Under the pieces are notes generated by a model, which ran no database searches, had not been told where the DNA came from, and saw only the letters and a list, made by a program, of their open reading frames with translations. A DNA stretch of 64,000 nt from Mycobacterium sp. IS-1742 (GTDB lineage Bacteria > Actinomycetota > Actinomycetes > Mycobacteriales > Mycobacteriaceae), in assembly GCF_001500125.1 (NCBI RefSeq), contig NZ_LQIV01000014.1, positions 1 to 64,000 on the forward strand, given 5' to 3'. The position numbers and the translations under genes were made by a program. Positions 27,399-37,300 of the stretch are shown one piece after another; position 1 is the first letter of the stretch; the number at the start of each line of letters is the position of its first letter.

Positions 27399-28346
27399 TC
27401 AGCGGGCCCGCGCCGGTTCGCCGGCGGCGAGGCGTTCGCGCTGCGGCACCACGACGTACCTGGGGTCCTTGGTCGACTCCACCCCGGCCTCGAAGACGCC
27501 GAAGCGCTGCAGTGCGCTGCCGGCCAGAAGCGCCGCGCCCGACAGCGCCAGCGCCGCCCGGTTCCGGCCGACGACCGCCCCGGCCGCGCCGCCGACGGTG
27601 AGGATCTCCGAGAGCTGACGCAGCCGGTGCGCCCTGCCGGTGGTGTAGGCCTCGCCGACGACACCGAGCCGGTGCTCCATGGTCCGCGACGCGGCCACCT
27701 CGAGTGCCGCGCCCGCGACCGCCATCCGGCGCGCCGGGCCGGATTCGCCGAGCGGTGCCAGCAGCATGCCGAGCCCGCCGCCGCTGGCCGCCGCCGACCC
27801 GGTGAACACGAACGGCAGGTAGGGGTGTGCCTCGTTCCAGGCGGGAACGGCGGTGTGCGACAACAGGACCGCGGTGTAGGACGCGACTGCGGGCGCCACC
27901 GCCGCGGCCTCCAGTCCGGCGGGCCGCGCCGCCCAGCCCAGCAACCGGCCCACCCGGGTCCGCCGCAGGCGCGCGGGCATCAGTTCGGCCACGGCGGCCA
28001 CCCCAGCGCCGGGCCCGTAGGCGCCGAGGACCCATGTGCCCATGCTCATCGGCGAGCTGGGTTTGGCGACCCGCAGCATGTGGTGGAACCGTTCGGGCCT
28101 GCCGAGGTCACCGATCAGGAAGTACATGCTCGCCAGCAGGCTCACCAGCGAGCCGATCCGCGAGACCCTCCGCAGGCCGGGCCGACCCGTCAGATCCGCG
28201 CCGGCGCCCAGCATCGCCGAGCCGGCCGACAGCCCGCCCGTGAACAGGTAGGCCGCGATCATCCAGTTCCACACCGGTGTCTTGAGGATCTGCCGCCCGT
28301 AATAGGACCGGAACTCGGCCTTCGGCACCGCCAACTGTTCCTTCAC
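27399..28346 (-). CDS. NrfD/PsrC-like membrane subunit of formate dehydrogenase
   Basis: 315 aa with about eight membrane segments. NrfD-type features: RSYYGRQILKTPVWNWMIAA, LFTGGLSAGSAMLG, DLGRPERFHHMLRVAKPSSP and MSMGTWVLGAYGP. It would anchor FdhAB and pass electrons to the quinone pool without heme. GTG at 28346 overlaps the fdhB stop by GTGA. Last gene of the fdh operon; convergent with the cutinase. Confidence 0.85.
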   Translation of the reverse strand: MKEQLAVPKAEFRSYYGRQILKTPVWNWMIAAYLFTGGLSAGSAMLGAGADLTGRPGLRRVSRIGSLVSLLASMYFLIGDLGRPERFHHMLRVAKPSSPMSMGTWVLGAYGPGAGVAAVAELMPARLRRTRVGRLLGWAARPAGLEAAAVAPAVASYTAVLLSHTAVPAWNEAHPYLPFVFTGSAAASGGGLGMLLAPLGESGPARRMAVAGAALEVAASRTMEHRLGVVGEAYTTGRAHRLRQLSEILTVGGAAGAVVGRNRAALALSGAALLAGSALQRFGVFEAGVESTKDPRYVVVPQRERLAAGEPARAR

Positions 28347-29245
28347 GAGCGCCTCGCGAACGCGGACACCGCGATGCCCACCAGGGCCGAGGCCGCCATC
28401 CCGGCGTAACGCCACATCGCGGCCGCGTCACGGGTGGGCACCACCGGATCCGGCGGCAGCCCATACACTTCCGGCTCGTCGAGCAGCAGGAAGAAGGCGC
28501 CGTCGCCGCCCACCCCGTCGTCGGGGTCGTGACCGTACAGCCGCGCCTCGGTCGCCCCGCGCTCGTGCAACTGCTCCACCCGCAACGCCGCGCGCTCCCG
28601 CAGTTCGTCGAGCGGGCCGAACTGGATCGAATCCGTCGGACACGCCTTGGCGCACGCCGGTTCGAGGCCGTCGTGCAGGCGGTCATAGCACAGCGTGCAC
28701 TTCCACGCCCGGCCGTCACCTTCACGCCGCTCGATCACCCCGTACGGGCACCCCGACACGCAGTACCCGCAGCCGTTGCAGATGTCCTGCTGCACCACGA
28801 CGGTGGAGAACTCGGTGCGGAACAGGGCCCCGGTCGGGCACACGTCCAGGCAGCCCGCGTGCGTGCAGTGCTTGCAGACGTCGGAGGCCATCAGCCACCG
28901 GAAGTCGGGCCGCTGCCCGACCATGTCGATCCCCGCGCCGCTGACATCGGGCATGCCCAGATCGACCGCTTCGCGTTGGGGGACCGGCTGTTCGATGAAC
29001 GCCACGTGCCGCCACGAGTTCGCACCCAGGTTGCCGGTGTTGTCGAACGACATGCCCAGCAGGTTGAAGCCGTCCCCCTCTCCTGAGACGGGGACCTCGT
29101 TCCACTCCTTGCACGCGACCTCACAGGCCTTGCAGCCGATGCACACCGAGGTGTCGGTGAAGAATCCGACCCGTTCGGGGTGTTCGGAATAGCCCGCGTC
29201 ACCGGCCGGATCCGCGAGTGGTCCGTAGAAACTGTTGCCGCTCAT
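28343..29245 (-). CDS. fdhB: Formate dehydrogenase iron-sulfur subunit (four [4Fe-4S])
   Basis: 300 aa. Four ferredoxin-type cysteine groups are visible: DTSVCIGCKACEVACKEWNE, SDVCKHCTHAGCLDVCPTG, DICNGCGYCVSGCPYGV and CTLCYDRLHDGLEPACAKAC followed by PTDSI. A single C-terminal hydrophobic helix (AAMWRYAGMAASALVGIAVS) anchors it to the membrane. ATG 29245 overlaps the final TGA of the fdhA frame by ATGA, which indicates that translation was meant to run through the fdhA C-terminal coding part. Confidence 0.9.
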   Translation of the reverse strand: MSGNSFYGPLADPAGDAGYSEHPERVGFFTDTSVCIGCKACEVACKEWNEVPVSGEGDGFNLLGMSFDNTGNLGANSWRHVAFIEQPVPQREAVDLGMPDVSGAGIDMVGQRPDFRWLMASDVCKHCTHAGCLDVCPTGALFRTEFSTVVVQQDICNGCGYCVSGCPYGVIERREGDGRAWKCTLCYDRLHDGLEPACAKACPTDSIQFGPLDELRERAALRVEQLHERGATEARLYGHDPDDGVGGDGAFFLLLDEPEVYGLPPDPVVPTRDAAAMWRYAGMAASALVGIAVSAFARRS

Positions 29246-32200
29246 GGCGTCTCCTCGGTGTGCTCGGTCGACGCCTTCGTCGTGTCGAGGTCGGTGCCCG
29301 TGTCGATCGTGATGCGGGCTCGCTGTCGGTACATCGCGATGTACTCGAGCAGCGCGGTTCCGCGCGGGCGGCGCCCGGGCTGGATGTCGCACGTGGCGAC
29401 CTTGCTCTCCTGGATGAACACGTTGGGGTCGGCGACCACACCGAGCAGGTCGTTCACCACGTCGCCGTCGACGAGCCCGGCGTTGCCCCAGTGGTAGGGC
29501 ATCCAGATCTGGTGCACCACATGGTCGTCGATGCGCAGCGGACGCATCCGGTCGGTGACGAACACCCGGGCGTCCACGGCTGCCCGGCTGGTGATCACGT
29601 GCGCCTACTCCATGTGGGTCAGCCCGCGTTCGGCCGCCAACTGCGGGGACACCTCGACGAACAGGCCGGGCTGCAACTCGGCGAGGTAGGGGAGCTGACG
29701 GCTCATGCCGCCCGCGGTGTGGTGTTCGGTCAGCCGGGCCGCGGTGAACACGTACGGGAACACGTCGCCGTGCAGCTCCGGCGGCGACGGGTTCGACGGA
29801 TTGTCAGCTCGCCCATAGACTTTGCGGGCAGGATTGCCCTGTTGGGCGTAGAGCGGGTTGCGCACAGGCGACTCGTGCGGCTCGTAGTGTGTGGGCAGCG
29901 GACCGTCGGCGACGCCGTTCGGCGCGAACAGCCACGCCTTGCCGTCGGCCTGCATGATGAACGGGTCGTCGCCGTGCAGTGCCTCCACGCCCACCGCTTC
30001 CGGCGCCGGCCGGTAGTCCGGCGGCTTCTTCTTCTCGAAGTCGGGTACGTCGTAGCCGGTCCACTCGCCGTTCGCCCCCATTTCCGGGTCCCACCAGACC
30101 AGCTTCTTGCGCTCGCTCCACGGCCGGCCCTGCGGGTCCGCTGACGCGCGGTTGTAGAGGACCCGCCGGTTCATCGGCCACGTCCAGCCCCACTCGTTCT
30201 CGTAGGGCCCCTGCTGATCGTGGGGTGTGCGGCGGGCCGCCTGGTTGACCTCGTCGGCGTACACGCCGCTGTAGATCCAGCAGCCGCTCAGGGTGCTGCC
30301 GTCGGCCTTGAGCGACATGTAGTCGTCCACCGCGCGGCCGGTCGTCAGGTCAACGCCGCTGATCCGCCGCAACACGTCCTCACCCGAGGGTTCGTCGCCG
30401 TCCATCGCGTAGTCCCAGAACAATTCGAGCAGCGGGCGGTCGCGCTCGTCGGTGGAACCGGCCAGTTTCTCCCGCAGGATGCGGCCCAGGTGATAGAAGA
30501 ACCACAACTCCGACCGGGCGTCGCCCGGCGGTTCGACGGCCTTCTCGCGCCACTGCAGCATCCGCTGGGTCTGGGTGAACGTGCCGGCCTTCTCGACGTG
30601 GGAGGCGGCGGGGAACAGGAACACCTCGGTGCGGCACGTCTCGGGGGTGATCTCGCCCGTCTCGATCTCGGGCCCGTTCTTCCAGAAGGTGGCGCTCTCG
30701 ATCTCGACGAGGTCGCGCACCACCAGCCAGTCCAGGTTTGCCATACCCAGCCGCTGCAGGCGGCCGTGCGCCGACCCGACCGCGGGATTCTGCCCCAGCA
30801 GGAAGTAGCCGAACACCTTGCCGTCGACCATGTCCATCACGGTGCGATAGGTGCCGTGGTCGCCGCTGATCCGCGGCAGGTAGTCGAAACAGAAATCGTT
30901 GTCGGCTCGTGCGTGATCGCCCCAGTACTCCTTGAGCAGCGACACCATGTAGGCATCGGCGTTGTGCCAGAAGCCCTTCTGGTTGCGGCTCTTCACGTCG
31001 TCGATGTAGTCGGCCAGCGTCTCCTGACCGGCCTTCGGCATGGCCAGGTAGCCGGGCAGCAGGTTGAACAGCGTCGGCACGTCCGTCGAACCCTGGATGC
31101 TCGCGTGGCCGCGCAGCGCGAACACCCCACCGCCGGGACGACCGATGTTGCCGAGCAGCAACTGGATGATGGCGCCGGCGCGGATGAACTGGGCGCCCAT
31201 CGTGTGCTGGGTCCACCCGACGCTGTAGACCAGCGCAGCAGTCCGTTCGCGTCCCGAGTTCTCGGCCCACTTGCTCGCCACCTCGAGGAACTGTTCGGCG
31301 GGCACACCGCACACCCGCTCGACCATCTCCGGGGTGTAGCGGGCGTAGTGCCGTTTGAGGATCTGGTAGACGCAGCGCGGGTGCTGCAGCGTCGGATCGG
31401 ACGGGATGGCACCCGCCCCGCCCTCGACCGGCGGACCGCCGGACCCGGACTCGTAGGCCGCGCTCTGCTCCTTCGCCTCGGCGCCGCCTTCCTCGGGGTC
31501 GGTCGTCTCGTACTGCCACGTCGACGGGTCGTAGGACGCGGTCTCGTCGTCGTAGCCGGAGAACAGACCGTCGAGATCCTCGGCGTCGCTGAACCGTTCG
31601 TCGACGAGGAACGACGCGTTGGTGTATGCGGTGACGTACTCCCGGAAGTCCAGGCCGTTGCTCAGGATGTGGTTGATGACCCCGCCGAGGAACGCGATGT
31701 CGCTACCGGCGCGCAGCGACACGTGCCGGTCGGCCAGTGCGCTGGTGCGGGTGAACCGCGGGTCGATGTGCACGACCTCGGTGCCGCGGTTCTTCGCCTC
31801 GACCACCCACTGGAACCCGACCGGATGGGCCTCGGCCATGTTGGACCCCATGATGACGATGAAGTCCGAGTTGACGAGATCCTGCTGATAGTCCGTCGCC
31901 CCGCCGCGACCGAAGGAGGCTCCCAGACCGGGAACCGTTGCGCTGTGTCAAATACGCGCCTGGTTCTCGATCTGGAGCGCCCCCAGGGCGGTGAAGAGTT
32001 TCTTGATCAGGTAGTTCTCTTCGTTGTCGAGCGTCGCGCCACCGAGGCTCGCGACTCCCATGGTGCGGCGCAGCGTGTTCCGGTCGGCGTCGAACTGCTG
32101 CCAGCCCTTCTCGCGCGCGTCGAGCAGGCGGTCGGCGACCATGTCCATCGCCGTGTCGAGGTCGAGGTCCTGCCACTCGGTCGCGTACGGCGGCCGGTAC

Positions 32201-32517
32201 TTGACCCTGGTCAGGCGCTGGGGGCCGGTGACCAGCTGCTTGCTGGCAGAACCCTTGGGGCACAGGCGGCCCCGCGAGATCGGACTGTCCGGATTGCCCT
32301 CGATCTGGACGACCTTCTCGTCTTTGACGTACACCTTCTGCGCGCATCCCACGGCGCAGAACGGGCAGACGGAGTGGGCGACGTGGTCGGCCTCGGCGGT
32401 ACGGGGCGTCAGTGTCAGCGAGCGCCCGGACTGCGCGGCCTTACCGCGGCCCAGCGCGTCGTCACCGGTGAGCTGCCGGTACACCGGCCACGACGCGATC
32501 AGCTTCCTGACGTCCAC
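29242..32517 (-). CDS. fdhA: Selenocysteine-containing formate dehydrogenase catalytic subunit, with an extra in-frame amber codon
   Basis: A molybdopterin enzyme whose frame runs 1091 codons from GTG 32517 (GAGGAGGA site) to TGA 29242-29244, broken twice. First, TGA at 31948-31950 stands at residue 190 in the context NQARI-U-HSATVPGLG, where formate dehydrogenases carry active-site selenocysteine; a SECIS follows. Second, TAG at 29605-29607 (codon 971) in GLTHME-*-AHVITSRAAV stands where relatives have Trp, so TGG to TAG is likely. The last 120 codons encode the end of the molybdopterin-dinucleotide domain (MRPLRIDDHVVHQIWMPYHW). N-terminus has the [4Fe-4S] motif CPFCAVGC plus RGRLCPKG. No Tat signal. 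It oxidises formate to CO2 with FdhB/FdhC. Confidence 0.85.
29605..29607 (-). other. In-frame amber codon near the 3' end of fdhA
   Basis: TAG on the minus strand, same frame before and after, replacing an expected Trp. The frame then continues 120 codons to the ATGA junction with fdhB. A GTG at 29598 three codons later could restart translation of a 118-residue piece, though no clear ribosome-binding site precedes it. Confidence 0.85.
31918..31950 (-). promoter_or_regulatory. Bacterial SECIS element with UGA(Sec)
   Basis: UGA at 31950-31948, 11 nt spacer, then a perfect 7-bp hairpin (GGTTCCC / GGGAGCC, one G-T pair, 31936-31918) with loop GGTCT. The 11-nt spacing and the GGUCU-type loop agree with the E. 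coli fdhF SECIS that SelB binds. Confidence 0.9.
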
Positions 32518-32572
32518 ACCGTCCTCCTCGAGTGGGCTGGCGATACCCGAAGGGTCTCCGATCAAACCACTT

Positions 32573-33919
32573 CTACACGAACTCGAACACCGGCGGGATC
32601 ACGGTGACCGCGACCGCCGCCCACACACCGAACACGGGAAGGTAGCGCGTCTGCCAGCGTTCGGCGCTGGTGAACGGCACGCGGCCGCGCAGGAATCCGG
32701 CGAGCAGGCGCGCCGACCACGTCAGGTTCACCAGCAGGACCAGGTTCAGCCCCAGTGCGGTCACCTTGTTCGGGGTGACCCCGAACTCGGCGATCCGGGT
32801 GAGCATGGCGACGAGCATGAGCAGATCGACCGCCAGCGCGCTGAGCACGAGGACGAGTTGCAGGCGGTCGAACAGGTCGGCCGGGGCCTGCGGGTCACGC
32901 GCGGAGATCGCGTACAGGACGAGCCCGAGGACCAGCACCAGGATCAGGTCCATCAGGATCAACAGGTTGCGGTCGACGCCCACCACGCTGCCGGCTGCCG
33001 CGAACGCGACGAGCAGCACCAGCAGCATGAGGATGGTCAGCGGGGTGAACACCCGGGTGAGGACGGGCGCGATGTTCTCCACCACGTTCTGTTTCGCCTC
33101 CACCAGCCAGGCGGCGACGACGACGGCGCCCGCCGCGCCGAACGGCAGCACCCAGCTCTCGATCACCCACTCGATGTCCATGCCCAGCGCGTCGAACGCG
33201 CCGACGGTCAGCGCGACGAGGACACCGCCGCCGATCCCGAGCAACGCCAGGTAGACGATCCATTCGCCGGTGAACCGGAGGAAGTCCATGCGGCGGCGGT
33301 CGGATCGCCACCGGCCTCCCACATAGGCCAGCCCGACCACGAACCACAGCACGATCGGCGTATGGATCACCGCGATCACCTCGGTCGCGCCCTCCGGGCG
33401 GAAGGGGTAGCCGTTGAGCACGGCCCCGGCCAATGCGAATGGCAGCAGCAGTGCCGCGGCACCGCGCGGCGGCATCCGGCGCTTCCAGGCGAAGTACGCG
33501 GTCAGGAAGGGGAGGACGAACAGTGCGGCGTTGCGGGCGAACGCCTGTTCGCCCAGTAGGGCCGAGCCGACCTTGACCGCGACGGCGGCACCGACCGCCA
33601 GCGCGAGCACCACCCACAGTTCGCGGGTCGGGTGAGCGTCGGCGCTGTCCGGGGCGGCGGGCATCAGCACGAGTTGTTTCCACAGCCGGTCGGAGTGCTC
33701 GTGCGCGAATTCGCGGGAGATGCCGTGCGTGTTGCCCATGCGCTTGACCGCGACGAGGAACGCCTCGTCGCTCATCAGCCCCGCCGCGGCGAGGTCCGAG
33801 ATCTGGCTGCGCAGATGGTCTTCCATCTCGTCGGCGTCGGCGGCCGAGATCGACTGATGACGCTCGACGTATCCGCGCCACTGGGCGATCTGCGATTCCA
33901 GCGCGGTGTCGGCGTCCAT
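32573..33919 (-). CDS. Permease-prefix-domain multi-pass membrane protein
   Basis: 448 aa. The first about 90 residues form a soluble helical prefix (ESQIAQWRGYVERHQSISAA, DEMEDHLRSQISDLAAAG) like the 'permease prefix domain' of actinobacterial proteins; about ten to eleven membrane segments follow. Function unknown. Its ATG (33919) overlaps the padR stop as TGATG, a classic PadR-membrane-protein pair. It lies 55 bp upstream of fdhA on the same strand. Confidence 0.7.
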   Translation of the reverse strand: MDADTALESQIAQWRGYVERHQSISAADADEMEDHLRSQISDLAAAGLMSDEAFLVAVKRMGNTHGISREFAHEHSDRLWKQLVLMPAAPDSADAHPTRELWVVLALAVGAAVAVKVGSALLGEQAFARNAALFVLPFLTAYFAWKRRMPPRGAAALLLPFALAGAVLNGYPFRPEGATEVIAVIHTPIVLWFVVGLAYVGGRWRSDRRRMDFLRFTGEWIVYLALLGIGGGVLVALTVGAFDALGMDIEWVIESWVLPFGAAGAVVVAAWLVEAKQNVVENIAPVLTRVFTPLTILMLLVLLVAFAAAGSVVGVDRNLLILMDLILVLVLGLVLYAISARDPQAPADLFDRLQLVLVLSALAVDLLMLVAMLTRIAEFGVTPNKVTALGLNLVLLVNLTWSARLLAGFLRGRVPFTSAERWQTRYLPVFGVWAAVAVTVIPPVFEFV

Positions 33920-34275
33920 CACGACCACCCCTCGACGAGCGGCGGGCGGGCGTCGCGCCACACCTGGTTCAGCGCGTCGACCGCGACGGTCCACTGACTC
34001 CGCCGTTCCGCCAGCATCTCTCGGCCCGCATCGGTGATCGCGTAGTGCTTGCGGCGACGCCCGGTCTCGGAGACCCCCCACGACGCGGACACGTAACCGA
34101 GCCGTTCGAGCCGGTGCAGCAGGGGATACAGCATCCCGTCGGTCCACTGCATGCGTCCGCCGGACAGGTCGTGGACGCGTTTGATGATCGCGTAGCCGTA
34201 GGACTCGCCCTCGGCGAGGATGCCGAGGACGAGCGGTGTCGCGGTGGCCGCGACGAGGTCCTTGTCGATATGCAT
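33919..34275 (-). CDS. PadR-family transcriptional repressor
   Basis: 118 aa. PadR winged helix: LVLGILAEGESYGYAIIKRV, MQWTDGMLYPLLHRLERLGY, and wing SETGRRRKHYAITDAGREML. It probably represses its own operon with the coupled membrane protein in response to an unknown ligand. ATG 34275, at the edge of an inverted repeat that is likely its operator. Confidence 0.9.
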   Translation of the reverse strand: MHIDKDLVAATATPLVLGILAEGESYGYAIIKRVHDLSGGRMQWTDGMLYPLLHRLERLGYVSASWGVSETGRRRKHYAITDAGREMLAERRSQWTVAVDALNQVWRDARPPLVEGWS

Positions 34276-34301
34276 AGCGCCTCTACCCTAGCAGCGCTAT
34301 G
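34273..34301. promoter_or_regulatory. Inverted repeat over the padR start, probable PadR operator
   Basis: Perfect arms CATAGCGC (34273-34280) and GCGCTATG (34294-34301) with a 13-bp spacer, extended imperfectly by TATG/TATG. The left arm contains the padR start codon. Position and symmetry fit autorepression. Confidence 0.5.
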
Positions 34302-34309
34302 TATGGGTT

Positions 34310-34355
34310 GTTCAGTGTTCAGTGTTCAGTGTTCAGTGTTCAGTGTTCAGTGTTC
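34310..34355. repeat. Heptanucleotide tandem repeat (GTTCAGT x6.6)
   Basis: Six perfect copies of GTTCAGT from 34310 to 34351 plus GTTC. It marks the left edge of the accessory island. The stop codon of the STAND gene (34347-34349) is inside it, so repeat number could alter the protein's last residues, since 7 is not a multiple of 3. Confidence 0.95.
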
Positions 34356-37300
34356 GCGTGGAGCGCCGTCGCCGGCTGCCGAGGCAAGGTCACTCGCGAA
34401 TCCAGGTACGTTCAGAATCGCCCAATGGCGCCCAGCCGCAATCGCGAGCATGTCGCGCCGCCATGACATCGGCCCGGAACATGCGACCGGCAGCGTCATC
34501 ACAGGTCGAGCCGAGTGCGCTTCCCAGATGCGGATCGTCCCGTCGCCGCCTGCGGTGGCCAGCAGCGTGCCGTCGGTATTGAAGGCGACTCCCCACACTT
34601 GTCCGGTGTGACCGGACAGTTCGTGCCGCAGGCCTCCGCTCGCCAGGTCCCATATGCGTGCCTTACCGTCTTCAGCGGCTGTGGCCAGGTGTTGATCGTC
34701 CGGGCTGAACACCACGTCCCATATTGCGCCGGTGTGGTCCCCGAGCGACATCTGTTCGACCCGCCGATCAATGTGCCATACCCGGGCGCTCCCGAAATCA
34801 CCTCCGGTGGCCATCCGCCGCCCGTCGAAACTCAGCCCTACCTCCCACACTCGACCTCGGTGGCCGTTCAGACGGCACAACTCCTGTCCCGTGTCGCTGT
34901 CCCAGAGACGAACCGTCGAATCCTCACTGACCGTGATCACCTGACGTCCATCGCGGCTGAACTTCACGTCCCATACCTGTCCGGTGTGTCCGGTCAGCGT
35001 CACGAGCAGCGCCCCGGTGCAGGCGTCGAACACCCGTGCGGTCCGGTCCTCTCCGGAGCTGGCGATGCGGCGTTCGTCGGGACTCCACGCGACACCCCAG
35101 ACCGCGGCATCGTGGCCACCGAACGCGCGCAACTCCTCTCCGCTGCCCGTCTCGAACATTCGGACAGTCCCGTCGCCAACGGCGACCAGCAGTCGTGTGT
35201 TGGCGGCGTCGAGCGCGACATCATGCGCAGTACTGGGAAGACGTGGCACCGTGTCGGGCGAACTACTGACGGACCAGATTCGGGCGGTACCGTCGCCTCC
35301 GCACGTGGCGAGCTGACGCGCATCGGCGCTGAACGTCACCCCGTGCACCGTGCTCGAGTGGCCGTTGAGCGCGAGCAGCTGTGCGCCGGTTCGGGCATCC
35401 CAGACTCGCGCGGACCCGTCGTCGCTGCCCGTTGCCGCGAGCTGTCCGTCGGCGCTGAAGGCAACCGACCAGACCGCGTTGGCATGACCGCTCAACAGCA
35501 TCGTCGTCATGCCGGCTGCGATGTCCCACACCCGGGCGGTTCCGTCGTCGCTCCCGGTCAGGATCTGGGATCCGTCTGGGCTGAAGGTGATCGCGCGCAC
35601 CTGTGCGGTGTGGTCAGAACCGGTGGGACACGGCTTGCCGGTGCCGCTGTCCCACATGCACACGAGCGGGCGGCTGGCGCCATCGGCGTCGATGCCACCA
35701 CCCGCGGCGGCGACGCGGTGGCCGTCGGGGTCGAAGGCGATGTCCCACAACGGTCGTCCGACATTCAGCGTTCGTAGGTGCTGCCCTGTCGTGACGTCCC
35801 ACAGTTTTGCACTGCCGTCTTCGCCACAGGTCGCCAACCGGTTGCCGTCCCGGCTGAACGCAACACCCCACACCTCACCGGAGTGCGCCTCCAAAATGTG
35901 CAGGAGGCGACCGTTCTCAGTTGTCCAGATGCGAGCGGTTCCGTCCTCGCTCGCGGTGGCCACTCGTGTCTCATCCCGGCTGACCGCCAGCTTCCACACG
36001 CGCCCGGTGTGGCCGGCGAGTGTGCGTAGGATCTGTCCGCTCCTGATGTCCCACACGACCGCGTTGGCATCTTCGCTGCACGTGACAAGGCCGCGTCCGT
36101 TGCTCAGAAATCTGACCGCCCATGCCTCGCTGGTGTGGCCGCGCAGCGTCTGCTTCAAGCCAGGGCTGGGAACGGGTAGCGCGCCGCTCCTGAGGCGTCG
36201 ACGTTGCCGATGCCGAAGCCCGAGGACGTCCGCCCAGGCGGTGAGGCTGACACCCAAGCCCGCGTCAGCGTCTGCGGTGTCGAACAACCCGCCATGCCGC
36301 AACACTCCACGCAGCAAGCTCAGCGGCGCGTCATCGGCCACATCGGTCACCTCACACACTGTTCCGACGTCTTGGCCGGCGGCTGCTGCCCCTTCTCGTC
36401 GGATCCGTAGTTCCAGCCAACCCAGATCCGAGACCAGATCCCACAGGGACTTCCGGTTGAGGCCTGCCCGACATGCGTGCCACACCAGACGATCCCACAA
36501 GTATGGGATCTCCTCGATCAGCGCGGACCAGCCATGATGGCGTAAACCGGAGGCCAGTTCCCACAGACGAAGGTGGACGTCGCTGGTCGGCGCTTGACTC
36601 TGGAGGATGAGGAAGTCGTGCACGTGGTCGTGCAGTGTCACGTCCCCGTTCGCGTATGCAGCCAGGTTTTTGGCCACGAGAGTTCGGACCAACCGCTGAG
36701 CGTCCTCCGCAGTGGTGTTCCACATCCTCGCCAGTAGGTCGACTGGGATGGCGGCGTCAGCCGGGAAGGCTCCGAGCGACGATGCGAGGCTGCGGTCTGC
36801 GGCATCCATCGTGTCGAGAGCCACGTAGAGCGCCTTGTGGGCGGACGATGCGTCATCGCCTTGGCCGAATCGTTCGGCCAAGCCATCGAGGCGTGCGAGC
36901 ACCGGCGCCCAGGAACCTTCTGCGTCCGCCGTCGCCGCGAACACCGCCAGCGCCAGACGCAGACCGCCCGCGGCGTCGAGAACGGCGGCTCGGTCGTGGG
37001 GGTCGCCAGGCACACCGCTGGGTCCCTGCTCGAGAAAGAGTGTGGCTTGGTCAGGTTCGAGTCGTGGTACATGGATGACAGCAGCACCGTCCGGTAGCGC
37101 CTCGACGAACCGTGTGGTGAAGAGGAGTCTCGAGTGATCCACTCCCGCGGTGGCGAAGGCCCGTGCCTGCCAGGGGTGCCACACGTCGTCGATCACGATC
37201 AACGCAGTCCGCCCCGCGAGCGCCTCACCGAGTTGTTTTGCGCCATCGGATATGTCGGTCGGCGGTGACTGACCGCCTCCGAACGACGTCAGCAGATCGA

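Noticed and set aside
29605..29607. Amber codon read as pyrrolysine
   Set aside because: No pyl genes or tRNA-Pyl are present in the window, the group is not known to use it, and homologues carry Trp here.
34310..34355. Short CRISPR-like array
   Set aside because: Heptamers are directly adjacent with no spacers.
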